Shown: positions 1 through 9,106 of the stretch, piece after piece
How the letters are laid out: every line of letters starts with the position of its first letter
Numbering within the stretch: position 1 is the stretch's first letter
From: JBJXHB01 sp046160725
Lineage (GTDB): Bacteria > Pseudomonadota > Gammaproteobacteria > Burkholderiales > Burkholderiaceae_C
DNA: 40,775 nt
Assembly: GCA_046160725.1 (NCBI GenBank)
Contig: JBJXHB010000465.1
Span: 1-40,775, forward strand
Direction: 5' to 3'
Translations under genes and position numbers: made by a program
Notes under the pieces: generated by a model
What the model was told of the DNA's origin: nothing
The model's input: the letters and a program-made list of their open reading frames with translations, nothing else
The model's database searches: none

Positions 1-2
1 GC

Positions 3-980
3 GACCAAGTGATCGAGCTGGCCGGCGAGGGCGGCGACGAGGTGCGCGCCAGCCTGAGCTGGACGCTGGCGGCGCATGTCGAGAACCTGGTGCTGACGGG
101 TGGCGGCGCCATCAACGGCACGGGCAACGAGCTGGACAACTTGCTGACGGGCAATGGCGTGGTCAACGTCCTGGACGGTGGGGCGGGCAACGACACGCTG
201 ATCGGTGGTGCCGGCAACGACACGATGCGCGGCGGCCTGGGCGATGACACGTACGACGTGGACAGCGCGGGGGATGTCCTGGTCGAGTTCGCCGGCGAGG
301 GCACCGACCTGGTGCGCAGCGCGGTGAGCTGGACGCTGGCGACGAACTTCGAGAACCTGACGCTGACCGGGACGGCGGCGACCAACGCCACGGGCAATGC
401 GGCGGCCAACATCCTGATCGGCAACGCGGGCGCGAACACGCTGGACGGCCTGGGCGGCGCCGACACGATGATCGGCGGCGCCGGTGACGACACCTACCGG
501 GTGGACAACGCCAGCGACGTGATCGTGGAACTCGCCGGCCTGGGCCTGGACAGAGTGCGCAGCGGGGTCAGCTACACGCTGTCGGACCACCTGGAGAACC
601 TGACCCTGACCGGCACGGCGGCCATCAACGGTACGGGCAACGCGCTGACCAACATCATCAGCGGCAACGCCGCCGACAACGTGCTGGATGGTGGGGCCGG
701 CGGTGACGCGCTGTACGGGTTGGGTGGCAACGACACGCTTCATGGCGACCATGCGCTCGACTCGCTCTATGGCAGCGTCGGCAACGACATCTATGTCGTC
801 ACGCTGGCAGCCGTGCGTCTTTTCGAGAACGCCAACGAAGGGACGGACCTGGTCAGCAGCCAGGTCAGCTGGACGCTGGCGACGAACTTCGAGAACCTGA
901 CGCTGACCGGCAATGCGGCGATCAATGGCACCGGCAATGGCGTGGCCAATGTCATCACCGGCAACGACGCGGCGAACACG
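3..980 (+). repeat. Long in-frame direct repeat, copy 1 (RTX gene)
   Basis: This stretch matches 2220-3197 at a constant offset of 2217 bp (739 codons). I found no insertion or deletion along about 978 bp. Differences are scattered substitutions. The left limit may lie outside the window, because similarity already holds at the first bases. Confidence 0.88.
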
Positions 981-3629
981 CTGGATGGAGGCGCCGGTAA
1001 CGACACGATGGTCGGCGCCGGTGGCGACGACACCTACATCGTCGACACCGCCGGCGACGTGCTGGTGGAGTTGGACGGTGGTGGCGTCGATCTGGTCCGC
1101 AGTGGGCTGTCCTGGACCCTGGGCGCCTTCCTTGAGAACCTGACACTGACCGGAGCCGCTGCGGTCAACGGTACTGGCAATTCGCTGGCGAACCTGTTGA
1201 CCGGCAACACGGCGGCCAACGTGCTGTCTGGTGGCGGCGGCAATGACAGCCTGCTGGGTGGCGCCGGGAATGACACCTTGGCCGGTGACGCAGGCAACGA
1301 CACGCTGGCGGGCGAGGCCGGTATCGATACCGTGGCGCAGGCCGGCAACCGCAGCGACTGGCTGGTGCTTCGTACCGGAGTCGATCAGTATCAGATGACG
1401 CGCGTTTCCACCGGCGAGGTCGACCAGGTGGGGTCTGCGGAGTTCGTGCAGTTCGCGGACGGCGCGTTTTCACTGACGACTGGTGCGGTGGCGCTGGGCA
1501 CCACGGTCGCCACGGAGAACCAGCCGCTGTCGGTCGCCAGCACCCTGGCCAACACGGGCGGGATCACGATCACCGGCTATCAATGGCAGACCAGCCTGAA
1601 CGGTGTCGACTGGGCGGACATCGCTGGCGCGACCTCAGCCAGCTTCACGCCGGACGATGCGCAGGTCGGCCGGCAGGTGCGGGCCCTGGTCATCTACACC
1701 GACCCGCTCGGCGTGGGTCAGCAGGCCGCCACAGGGGCCACCTCGGCCGTGATCAATGTCAATGACACGCCGACAGGCTCGGTGGTGATCGACGACGCCA
1801 CGCCGGTAGTCGGCCAGGTGCTCGTGGCATCGAACACGCTCGGCGACGCCGATGGCATCGGTGTGATTGCCTTGCAGTGGCAGTCTTCGGTGGATGGCAC
1901 GACCTGGGTCGACCTGCCCGGGATGACCGGATCGACCTTGGCCGTGGATTCCGCGCTGTCCGGTCTCCTGCTGCGCGTCCTGGCCCGGTGGACCGACGCC
2001 TTTGGCACCGCGGAGGCTGTGGCGTCGGCCGCAACGGCGGCAGTCAGCTCTTCCAACGGGACCATCTTCGGCACCGGGGGCGACGACATATTGGTCGGTA
2101 CGTCGTCGGGAGACCGCATCGAGGCGCTGGGCGGCAACGACACGCTTGACGGTGGGGCGGGCGCAGACACCCTGCTGGGGGGTACCGGGAACGACATCTA
2201 TGTCACCGACGACGCCGGCGACCAGGTGATCGAGCTGGCCAGCGAGGGTATCGACGAGGTGCGCGCCAGCCTGAACTGGACGCTGTCGGCCCATGTCGAG
2301 AACCTGGTGTTGACAGGTGGCGGCGCCATCAACGGCACGGGCAACGAGCTGGACAACGTGCTGACGGGCAATGGCGCGGCCAATGTGCTGGACGGCGCAG
2401 CAGGCAACGACACGCTGAGCGGTGGTGCCGGCAACGACACCATGCGAGGCGGCCTGGGCGATGACACCTACGACGTGGACAGCGCCGGGGATGTCCTGGT
2501 CGAGTTCGCCGGCGAGGGTGCGGACCTGGTGCGCAGCGCAGTGAGCTGGACGCTGGCGGCGAACTTCGAGAACCTGACGCTCACAGGATCGGCTGCGATC
2601 AATGCCACGGGCAATGCGGCGGCCAACGTGCTGACAGGCAACTCGGGTGTGAACACGCTCGACGGCCTGGGCGGGGCGGACACGATGATCGGCGGGGCGG
2701 GCGACGACACGTACAAGGTGGACGACGTCAATGACGTGATCGTGGAGCTGGTCGGCCAGGGCTTGGACAAGGTGCGCAGCGGGGTCAGCTACACGCTGTC
2801 GGACCACCTGGAGAACCTGACGCTGACCGGCACGGCGGCCATCAACGGCACGGGCAACGCGCTGGGCAACGTGATCAGCGGCAACGAGGCGGCCAACACA
2901 CTGGATGGCGGCGCGGGGTCCGATGCGATCTATGGCGCGGGCGGCAACGACACGCTGTTGGGGGATCACGCACTCGACTCCTTGTACGGCGGCAACGGCC
3001 ATGACACCTTTGTCGTCGCCGTTTCCGGCGTGCGTCTGTTCGAGAACGCAAGCGAAGGGACAGACCTGGTCAGCAGCCTGGTCAGCTGGACGCTGGCCAC
3101 GAACTTCGAGAACCTGACGCTGACCGGAAACGCCGCGATCAACGGCACTGGCAATGGCGTGGCCAACGTCATCACTGGCAACGATGTCGCGAACACCATC
3201 GCCGGCGGCGCAGGCGACGACACCCTGTCTGGCGGCGGTGGCACCGACACGCTGCGCGGCGACGCCGGCGCCGACAGCCTGACCGGCGGCACCGGTGCGG
3301 ACATCTTCGTGTTCAGCGCCGTCGCCGACTCTGGCGTTGGCGCATCACTGCGCGATGTGATCCAGGACTTCCTGTCGGGCACCGACCGCATTGACCTGTC
3401 CGGCCTCGATGCCGATACCGGGACGGGTGGCGACCAGGCATTCACGGTAGTCGGAGAAGGTGCGGCCTTTACCGGTGCGGCGCAGTTGTCCTACCGGTAT
3501 GAGCAGATCGACGGCGTGGAGCACACCATCCTGGAAGGCAATATCAATGCGGACCTCGCGCCTGACTTCCAGATCGCCGTGCGCGGGCACCATGTCTTCT
3601 CCAGTCCCTCGCCTGACTTGATCCCCTAG
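3..3629 (+). CDS. RTX calcium-binding protein, type I secreted, 5' end outside window
   Basis: The reading frame is open to the left edge, so this is the C-terminal 1208 residues of a longer protein. It holds many glycine/aspartate nonapeptides of the GGxGxDxLx type (for example GGAGNDTLIGGAGNDTM) that form calcium-binding beta-rolls, alternating with a VRSxxSWTL...ENLTLTG...NGTGN unit. Roughly residues 500-680 contain two Ig-like modules without RTX repeats (YQWQTSLNGVDW and LQWQSSVDGTTW). The last ~110 residues (ADIFVFSAV...DVIQDFLSGTDRIDLSGLDA) match the serralysin-type C-terminal domain of type I secretion substrates. Expected role: a secreted or surface adhesin or matrix protein; no catalytic domain is visible. 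No ABC/HlyD/TolC transporter lies in the window. Residues ~1-326 and ~740-1065 are a large in-frame duplication. It precedes epsD by 280 bp and is probably a separate transcription unit. Confidence 0.9.
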   Translation, partial: DQVIELAGEGGDEVRASLSWTLAAHVENLVLTGGGAINGTGNELDNLLTGNGVVNVLDGGAGNDTLIGGAGNDTMRGGLGDDTYDVDSAGDVLVEFAGEGTDLVRSAVSWTLATNFENLTLTGTAATNATGNAAANILIGNAGANTLDGLGGADTMIGGAGDDTYRVDNASDVIVELAGLGLDRVRSGVSYTLSDHLENLTLTGTAAINGTGNALTNIISGNAADNVLDGGAGGDALYGLGGNDTLHGDHALDSLYGSVGNDIYVVTLAAVRLFENANEGTDLVSSQVSWTLATNFENLTLTGNAAINGTGNGVANVITGNDAANTLDGGAGNDTMVGAGGDDTYIVDTAGDVLVELDGGGVDLVRSGLSWTLGAFLENLTLTGAAAVNGTGNSLANLLTGNTAANVLSGGGGNDSLLGGAGNDTLAGDAGNDTLAGEAGIDTVAQAGNRSDWLVLRTGVDQYQMTRVSTGEVDQVGSAEFVQFADGAFSLTTGAVALGTTVATENQPLSVASTLANTGGITITGYQWQTSLNGVDWADIAGATSASFTPDDAQVGRQVRALVIYTDPLGVGQQAATGATSAVINVNDTPTGSVVIDDATPVVGQVLVASNTLGDADGIGVIALQWQSSVDGTTWVDLPGMTGSTLAVDSALSGLLLRVLARWTDAFGTAEAVASAATAAVSSSNGTIFGTGGDDILVGTSSGDRIEALGGNDTLDGGAGADTLLGGTGNDIYVTDDAGDQVIELASEGIDEVRASLNWTLSAHVENLVLTGGGAINGTGNELDNVLTGNGAANVLDGAAGNDTLSGGAGNDTMRGGLGDDTYDVDSAGDVLVEFAGEGADLVRSAVSWTLAANFENLTLTGSAAINATGNAAANVLTGNSGVNTLDGLGGADTMIGGAGDDTYKVDDVNDVIVELVGQGLDKVRSGVSYTLSDHLENLTLTGTAAINGTGNALGNVISGNEAANTLDGGAGSDAIYGAGGNDTLLGDHALDSLYGGNGHDTFVVAVSGVRLFENASEGTDLVSSLVSWTLATNFENLTLTGNAAINGTGNGVANVITGNDVANTIAGGAGDDTLSGGGGTDTLRGDAGADSLTGGTGADIFVFSAVADSGVGASLRDVIQDFLSGTDRIDLSGLDADTGTGGDQAFTVVGEGAAFTGAAQLSYRYEQIDGVEHTILEGNINADLAPDFQIAVRGHHVFSSPSPDLIP
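2220..3197 (+). repeat. Long in-frame direct repeat, copy 2 (RTX gene)
   Basis: Second copy of the 978-bp block at 3-980, offset 2217 bp. Both copies carry the same order of repeat units, including the distinctive GDHALDSLYG segment that lacks the usual RTX spacing. Similarity fades after about 3197, where each copy continues into different nonapeptides. The region between the copies holds additional RTX units and the two Ig-like modules. Confidence 0.88.
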
Positions 3630-3909
3630 TTTGTGGGCGCCAGTTGCGGGGGCGGTGCTGCAGCGCCACGTGCAGGCGAGAGAATTCCAGCCTGGCGTCC
3701 GCCGAGTGATGGAATTGGGCCGTGCCCTACTTCACAGGCCCGGTTGGAACGTGCAAAGGCGAATGAGGCGTCCATATCACCGTCATGGTGCCGCCGCTAC
3801 ACTCGCGCCTGCTTTTTGCAGCCTACGCTGCCTCGTCATGCCCACGCCGGACAGACCGGCCTGGGTCCGTCCCTGCGGATGCGTCCGCGGCAAATCGAGC
3901 GAAATCAAT
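3630..3909 (+). promoter_or_regulatory. Leader region upstream of the eps operon
   Basis: 280 bp without a supported gene between the RTX stop and epsD. A long rightward operon starts after it, so a promoter is expected here. The best -10-like hexamer I see is TACACT at 3798-3803, but no good -35 sits 16-18 bp upstream (3775-3780 is TATCAC). I found no sigma-54 match of the TGGCAC-N5-TTGC type and no hairpin with a T-tract that would terminate the RTX transcript. The functional label is an inference from gene layout. Confidence 0.35.
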
Positions 3910-4896
3910 ATGGCACAGCCCACCTCCTCCCCTGGCTTTCGCATGACGTCAGTCACCGTGGTCGCGCTCGCGGCAACCCTGGCGCTTCTCAGTGGTTGCG
4001 GCGACAAGAAGAAGGAAGAGAAGAAGGCCAGCCAGACCGCGGCCCGCGTCAACAAGGAAGAGCTGACGGTCCACCAGATCAATTTCATCCTGCAGCAGCA
4101 GCGCGGGCTGCGGCCCGAGCAGGCGGATGCCGCCAGCCGCCAGGTGCTGGAGCGCCTGATCGACCAGCAGGTGGCCATGTCCAAGGTCGAGGAGCTCAAG
4201 CTGGATCGGGATGCCAAGGTCCTGCAGCAGCTTGACGCGGCCAAGCGCGACATCATGTACCGCGCCTATATCGAGCGCGTTGGTGAGGCCGCACCGAAAC
4301 CGACGCCGGAAGAGATCAAGAAGTACTACTCCGAAAAGCCGGCACTGTTCAGCGAACGGCGAGTGTTCAGCCTGCAGGAGCTCGCCATCGAGGCCAAGCC
4401 GGAGCAGCTGGAAACGCTGCGCGGCAAACTGGCCGCCGCGAAGAACATCGCGGAGTTCATCGAGTACCTGAAGGCCAATGACTTCCGTTTTTCGGGCAAC
4501 CAGGCCGTCCGCGCGGCCGAGCAGCTGCCGCTGGCGTCTCTGGACACCATTTCCAAGCTGAAGGACGGCCAGGCCCTGATCAACCCGACGCCCAACGGCG
4601 CCACTGTCCTGGTGCTGGCGGGGTCGCGCAACCAGCCGGTCGATCTCGAGCGGGCAACGCCGGCGATCGAGCAGTTCCTGCTGAACGAGCGCAAACGCGA
4701 GCTGATCACGAAGGACATCAAGGAACTTCGCGCGGCGGCCAAGATCGAGTATGTGGGCAAGTTCGCGGCCTCCGCACCGACAGCCGGCAGCGCAACAGGT
4801 GCGACGACGGCCGCGCCGGCCGCCGCAGCGGCGCCAGCCTCGGGCGGCGGGCTGGACGCATCGGCCATCAACAAGGGTATGGGAATCAAGAAATGA
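3910..4896 (+). CDS. epsD: EpsD-family peptidyl-prolyl isomerase-like lipoprotein
   Basis: 328 residues. ATG at 3910 was chosen because it gives a lipoprotein signal with Arg11, a hydrophobic stretch and lipobox LLSGC (Cys30). The next ATG (3943) leaves no positive charge in the n-region. A Lys-rich stretch (GDKKKEEKK) follows the lipidated Cys. The body is a SurA/parvulin-like chaperone: an N-terminal helical segment (TVHQINFILQQQRGLRPEQ, RQVLERLIDQQ) and a PpiC-like region from about residue 140. The last ~50 residues are an Ala/Thr/Pro-rich tail. In exosortase-type EPS loci this family stands directly before the export genes and is thought to assist envelope folding of the export machinery. 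The stop overlaps the epsE start (ATGA). It is the first gene of the operon. Confidence 0.9.
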   Translation: MAQPTSSPGFRMTSVTVVALAATLALLSGCGDKKKEEKKASQTAARVNKEELTVHQINFILQQQRGLRPEQADAASRQVLERLIDQQVAMSKVEELKLDRDAKVLQQLDAAKRDIMYRAYIERVGEAAPKPTPEEIKKYYSEKPALFSERRVFSLQELAIEAKPEQLETLRGKLAAAKNIAEFIEYLKANDFRFSGNQAVRAAEQLPLASLDTISKLKDGQALINPTPNGATVLVLAGSRNQPVDLERATPAIEQFLLNERKRELITKDIKELRAAAKIEYVGKFAASAPTAGSATGATTAAPAAAAAPASGGGLDASAINKGMGIKK

Positions 4897-5744
4897 ACGT
4901 CCAGTCGACCTTCCTCGGCACGCGGCGCGCCCTGCTCGCGCTGCTGGGCAGCTTCTTTGTCTGGGCCGGTTTGCCTGCGGCAGCTTTGGCGCAGGGCGCC
5001 GGTACGGCCGCTACGTCAACGGAGTACCGCCTGGGTGCCGGCGATGTCGTTCGGGTCACGGTGTACCAGAACCCAGACCTCACGCTCGAGGCGCGGGTAT
5101 CCGAAGCCGGTGTCATCAGCTATCCGCTGCTGGGCAGCGTCCGGCTCGGGCAGATGTCGGTCGGCCAGGCCGAGAAGGTCATCGCCGACGGCCTTCGCAC
5201 CGGCAACTTCGTCAAGCAGCCGCAGGTCAGCATCATCGTGTTGCAGGTCCGAGGCAATCAGATCAGCGTGCTGGGTCAGGTCAACCGCCCAGGCCGCTAT
5301 CCGCTGGAGGCCGCCGAAATGCGTTTGAGCGACATGCTGGCCAACGCCGGCGGTGTCGCGCCTTCGGGTGCCGAGATCCTCACCCTGGTCGGTACGCGCG
5401 ACGGCAAGCCTTTCCGCAAGGAGATCGACCTGCCGGCCATGTTCCGGGACGCCTCCCGGGCCGATGACGTGCTGATGGTCAACGGCGACGTCATCTATGT
5501 GGACCGCGCGCCGCTGTTGTATATCTACGGTGAGGTCCAGCGCCCCGGTCCTGTGCGGCTGGAGCGCGGCATGACGCTGATGCAGGTGCTGGCCACGGGT
5601 GGCGGCTTGAACGCCCGAGGCACGGAAAAGGGTATCCGCGTACACAGGCGAGGGTCCGACGGCAAGGTGCAGGTGCTCCAGCCGGCGATGGACGACGCGC
5701 TGCGCGATGGCGACGTGGTGTATGTCCGCGAAAGTTTGTTCTGA
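4893..5744 (+). CDS. epsE: EpsE-family polysaccharide export protein (Wza-like)
   Basis: 283 residues. The N-terminus has a Sec signal (RRALLALLGSFFVWAGLPAAALAQG) without a lipobox cysteine, unlike Wza. A Poly_export domain follows (about residues 41-115: YRLGAGDVVRVTVYQNPDL, ISYPLLGSVRLGQMS). Two SLBB-type domains come next (about 122-200, ISVLGQVNRPGRYPLE, and 205-280, LYIYGEVQRPGPVRLERGM). The family forms the periplasmic and outer-membrane conduit for EPS. The start overlaps the epsD stop by 4 bp, pointing to translational coupling. It works with EpsF and EpsG encoded next. Confidence 0.95.
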   Translation: MNVQSTFLGTRRALLALLGSFFVWAGLPAAALAQGAGTAATSTEYRLGAGDVVRVTVYQNPDLTLEARVSEAGVISYPLLGSVRLGQMSVGQAEKVIADGLRTGNFVKQPQVSIIVLQVRGNQISVLGQVNRPGRYPLEAAEMRLSDMLANAGGVAPSGAEILTLVGTRDGKPFRKEIDLPAMFRDASRADDVLMVNGDVIYVDRAPLLYIYGEVQRPGPVRLERGMTLMQVLATGGGLNARGTEKGIRVHRRGSDGKVQVLQPAMDDALRDGDVVYVRESLF

Positions 5745-5778
5745 GTCCGGCCGATAAGACGGTCGGAAGGGGAATGGC

Positions 5779-7200
5779 ATGAGTCTGTCTCAATTGCTCT
5801 CGATCTTGCGGGCGCGCTGGTGGATTGCCGCGCTGATCTTCGTGGTCGCGGTCGGTACCACGCTGGCGGTCAGCCTGAGCCTGGACAAGCAGTACACCGC
5901 CAGCGCGACGCTGGTGCTGGATTCCAAGCCGGATCCGGTATCGGTGTACACGGGTGCAGCCAATCCGACCTATATCGCCACCCAGGTCGACATCATCGAA
6001 AGCTCGCGCGTGGCCCAGCGCGTGGTCAAGAACCTTCGCCTGATCGACAACCCGCAGGTGCGCGGGCAGTGGATGGAGGCGACTGGCGGGTCCGGGTCGA
6101 TGGAGGCCTGGCTGGCGGACTCCTTCTCCAAGAACCTGACGGTCCGTCCTTCCTTGCAGTCGAGCGTGATCACGGTGTCGTACAAGGCGGGCGACCCGCG
6201 GTTTGCCGCAGGTCTGGCCAATGCCTTCGTGCAGGCCTATCTGGAGACGTCCGTCGACTTGCGAGTCAATCCGGCACGCCAGTACAACACCTTCTTCGAC
6301 CAGCGGGTCAAGGATGCTCGCGAGACCTATGAGAAGGCCCAGGCGCGCTACAGCACCTTCCAGCGCGAGCGCGGGATCATCGCCAGCGACGAGCGGCTGG
6401 ACATCGAGACCTCGCGCCTCAACGAACTCAACAGCCAGGTGACGGCGCTGCAGGCCATCAGCGCGGAGTCCAACAGCCGCGAGGCGGCGGCAAGAAGCAC
6501 GCCCGATCGCCTGACGGACATCATGAACAGCCCGCTAGTGCTCAGCCTGAAAGGTGACCTGTCTCGCCAGGAGGTCCGGATGCAGGAATTGAACGCGCGC
6601 TTCGGCGACGCACATCCCCTGGTGCAGGAGCTCAGGGCCAACATCGACGAGCTGCGCCAGAAGTTGGACGCGGAGGTCAAGCGGGCTACCAGCAGTGTCG
6701 GCGTCACCGGTGGCATCAACCGGTCGCGCGAGGCTCAAACCCGCGTCCAACTGGAGAACCAACGTCAAAAGGTCTTGAAGCTCAAGGCCGTGCGGGACGA
6801 GGGTCAGCTGCTGCAGCGTGACCTGGAGACGGCACAGCGTGCCTTCGATGCGGTCTCGGCGCGCGCCACCCAGACCAGCCTGGAGAGTCAGGCGACGCAG
6901 ACCAACGCGTATCAGCTGGCCGCTGCCAACCCGCCGCTGGAGCCTTCCGGCCCCAAGGTGTTGCTCAATACTGCCATCTCGGTCTTTCTGGGGTTGCTGC
7001 TCGCTACAGGCGTCATCCTGGCAATTGAGCTGATCGATCGAAGGGTGCGCAGCCACGAGGACATCACGGCCGGCCTTGGTGTCCCGGTACTCGGCGTCCT
7101 GCCGAAGCCCAATGCGCGTCGCCTGGTCGGCAAGCCGCGCCTGAGCCTGATGCAACAGCGGTTGGTCGGCCAACTGCCGGCCCCAGGAAAGGCAAGCTGA
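5779..7200 (+). CDS. epsF: EpsF-family chain length determinant (Wzz-like)
   Basis: 473 residues. A good ribosome site (AAGGGG) lies just before the ATG. The architecture is that of a polysaccharide co-polymerase: a Wzz domain at the N-terminus (MSLSQLLSILRARWWIAALI) with a first membrane span at about residues 14-34, a long periplasmic coiled-coil region (about 170-370, rich in Arg/Gln/Glu), and a second membrane span at about 395-415 (VLLNTAISVFLGLLLATGVI). A short cytoplasmic tail carries the VPVLGVLPKP segment typical of the family next to the kinase. It sets EPS chain length together with EpsG, whose start codon is one base downstream of the stop. Confidence 0.94.
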   Translation: MSLSQLLSILRARWWIAALIFVVAVGTTLAVSLSLDKQYTASATLVLDSKPDPVSVYTGAANPTYIATQVDIIESSRVAQRVVKNLRLIDNPQVRGQWMEATGGSGSMEAWLADSFSKNLTVRPSLQSSVITVSYKAGDPRFAAGLANAFVQAYLETSVDLRVNPARQYNTFFDQRVKDARETYEKAQARYSTFQRERGIIASDERLDIETSRLNELNSQVTALQAISAESNSREAAARSTPDRLTDIMNSPLVLSLKGDLSRQEVRMQELNARFGDAHPLVQELRANIDELRQKLDAEVKRATSSVGVTGGINRSREAQTRVQLENQRQKVLKLKAVRDEGQLLQRDLETAQRAFDAVSARATQTSLESQATQTNAYQLAAANPPLEPSGPKVLLNTAISVFLGLLLATGVILAIELIDRRVRSHEDITAGLGVPVLGVLPKPNARRLVGKPRLSLMQQRLVGQLPAPGKAS

Positions 7201-7201
7201 A

Positions 7202-8119
7202 ATGGCCAAGTTCCGAGATTCCGCGCTGCACGACAGCAAGGTGGCGCCGCTGGACTCCGCAGAGCCGCTTGGCGGTGGCGGTGGCGAGCGTTCGATCGGC
7301 TCGATCATTTCCGAAACCCGCAACCTCTCCGCCGAGCAGGTCGAGAAGGTGCTGGCCTATCAGCGCGAAAAGGGCGTCCGCTTCGGCGAGGCCGCCATCG
7401 CGCTCGGGTTTGCCAGCACCGACGACGTGCTGTTCGCCCTGGCGCAGCAGTTCCACTATCCCTACGCGCCGGAAGAGAAACGCAAACTGGGCGCCGAGCT
7501 GGTGGTGCTCAGCAGCCCGTTCTCGGTCCAGGCCGAGTCCTTCCGCGCCATCCGCACGCAGCTGATGATGCGGGTGTTCCGCGAGACCGACCAGCCGCGC
7601 CGGGCGCTGGCCGTGGTCAGCCCGGACGCCGGTGACGGCAAGACCTTCTTCGCGGCCAATCTGGCCGTCGCGCTGGCGCAGCTGGGTGGCCGAACCCTGC
7701 TGATCGATGCGGACATGCGCGGACCGCGCCAGCACGAGATCTTCAAGCTTTCCAACACCTCTGGCCTGTCGGGCATCCTGTCCGGCCGTGCCGAGAATCA
7801 GGTGGTGCAGCAAGTGGCCGGTGTGCCGAGTCTGTTCGTGCTGCCGTGTGGCATCGTGCCACCCAACCCTTTGGAGCTGGTCGAGCGGCCAGCCTTTGGC
7901 CTGTTGGTGCGGGAGCTCTACAGCAAATTCGACCATGTGATTGTGGATACCCCGGCGATGGCCTACGGCGCTGACGGCACCGTGGTCGCGTCGCGCTGCG
8001 GCGCCGCGCTGGTCGTCGCGCGGAAGAACGCTTCGCGCATCGGCACGCTGAACGAACTGGTGGCCATGCTGGGCGAGAACGCCACCGGCCTGGCCGGTGT
8101 GGTCATCAACGAGTTTTGA
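7202..8119 (+). CDS. epsG: EpsG-family BY-kinase-like chain-length ATPase
   Basis: 305 residues. The N-terminal ~110 residues resemble the GspE/MshE N-terminal domain (SAEQVEKVLAYQREKGVRFG, ALGFASTDDVLFALAQQF). A bacterial tyrosine-kinase (BY-kinase) ATPase fold follows. The Walker A is PDAGDGKT (141-148, Lys147), the second Walker motif is LLIDADMRGPRQ, and Walker B is VIVDTPA. It is the cytoplasmic partner of EpsF. The protein stops right after the final strand (GVVINEF), with no tyrosine-rich tail of the kind autophosphorylated in Wzc and CapB. It may act as an ATPase or regulator instead of a Tyr-cluster kinase. Fits the EpsG family by order and length. Confidence 0.93.
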   Translation: MAKFRDSALHDSKVAPLDSAEPLGGGGGERSIGSIISETRNLSAEQVEKVLAYQREKGVRFGEAAIALGFASTDDVLFALAQQFHYPYAPEEKRKLGAELVVLSSPFSVQAESFRAIRTQLMMRVFRETDQPRRALAVVSPDAGDGKTFFAANLAVALAQLGGRTLLIDADMRGPRQHEIFKLSNTSGLSGILSGRAENQVVQQVAGVPSLFVLPCGIVPPNPLELVERPAFGLLVRELYSKFDHVIVDTPAMAYGADGTVVASRCGAALVVARKNASRIGTLNELVAMLGENATGLAGVVINEF

Positions 8120-8156
8120 GCGCGCCTCGCGTCATGGCCGTGAGGACACTTTTCCT

Positions 8157-9080
8157 ATGAGCGAAGCCGCCAATCCATCCCCTCCGTCGGCAGCGGTGCT
8201 GCCGCCTGACATCCCGGGCCAGTTCAGGGTCCTGGGTTTGCATTGGGGTCTGGTGGTGCTGGGGATGGTGCTGCTGTTCGGCCCGACCTTCAACGACCTG
8301 GCCCATGGCGTCTGGACCAAGGACGAGCAGGCGCACGGGCCGCTGATCCTGGCCGTCAGTGCATGGCTGTTTTGGGGCAAGCGCGAGGCCCTGGCCGCCG
8401 TAGTACCGCGTCCCGCGCCGGTCGCCGGCTGGATCCTCATGGTCCTCGGCGTGCTGCTGTATGCGTTGGGCCGCAGCCAGGAAATCGTGATCTTCGAGGC
8501 GGGGTCGCTCATCTTCCTGCTGGCCGGCGTGATGCTGCTGATGCGCGGCTGGCAGTACATCAAGACCGCCTGGTTCGCCCTGTTCTTCCTGGTGTTCATG
8601 CTGCCGCTGCCGGGCTTCGTCCTGGATGCGCTGACGGTGCCCCTGAAGCACAACGTGTCCATCATCGCCGAGGCCCTCCTCTACCACCTGGGCTATCCGA
8701 TCTCCCGCCAGGGCGTGGTGCTGAACGTGGGCCAGTACCAGCTGCTGGTCGCCGATGCCTGCTCGGGCCTGAACTCCATGTTCAGCCTGACGGCGCTGGG
8801 CGCGCTGTACCTGTACATGACCGACCCGGGCAGCAACTGGCACCGGGCCATCATCATGGCGCTGATCCTGCCCATCGCCTTCATCGCCAACATCGTGCGG
8901 GTGATGATCCTGGTCCTGGTCACTTATCACTTCGGTGACGAGGCGGGACAGGGCTTCGTCCACGACGCTGCCGGCATGGTGTTGTTCGTGATTGCGCTGA
9001 TCATGCTGTTCACGTCCGACTCGGTCGTCGGCGGCATTCGCAAGCTGCTGGCACGGCGCCCGATGGCCGCTGCCACCTGA
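8157..9080 (+). CDS. xrtB: Exosortase B (XrtB), membrane cysteine protease/transpeptidase
   Basis: 307 residues with about eight hydrophobic spans. ATG 8157 was chosen: AGGA lies at 8142-8145, and upstream codons overlap epsG without a better start. The exosortase catalytic triad is visible: Cys202 in ADACSG, Arg248 in ANIVRV and His269 in VHDAAG. Exosortases process PEP-CTERM proteins at the inner membrane. The B type is the one linked to EpsD/E/F/G/I gene sets, which is the arrangement here. No PEP-CTERM substrate is encoded in the window, so substrates must be elsewhere, or the enzyme acts in EPS assembly. The assignment to type B rests on neighbours; a profile comparison would settle it. 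Confidence 0.93.
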   Translation: MSEAANPSPPSAAVLPPDIPGQFRVLGLHWGLVVLGMVLLFGPTFNDLAHGVWTKDEQAHGPLILAVSAWLFWGKREALAAVVPRPAPVAGWILMVLGVLLYALGRSQEIVIFEAGSLIFLLAGVMLLMRGWQYIKTAWFALFFLVFMLPLPGFVLDALTVPLKHNVSIIAEALLYHLGYPISRQGVVLNVGQYQLLVADACSGLNSMFSLTALGALYLYMTDPGSNWHRAIIMALILPIAFIANIVRVMILVLVTYHFGDEAGQGFVHDAAGMVLFVIALIMLFTSDSVVGGIRKLLARRPMAAAT

Positions 9081-9106
9081 GTTCGCGCCAACGAGGAAAC
9101 CGGTCC

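Noticed and set aside
1635..3002. Long minus-strand frame of 455 codons inside the RTX gene
   Set aside because: It mirrors the RTX repeats in a GC-rich gene, and the plus-strand frame has clear RTX and T1SS signatures.
3798..3803. TACACT as a firm -10 for the eps operon
   Set aside because: No matching -35, and the true promoter may be of another sigma type; not strong enough for a separate promoter call.
3660..3909. Upstream extension of epsD to the codon after the RTX stop
   Set aside because: It would add about 90 residues before the lipoprotein signal and destroy its N-terminal position.
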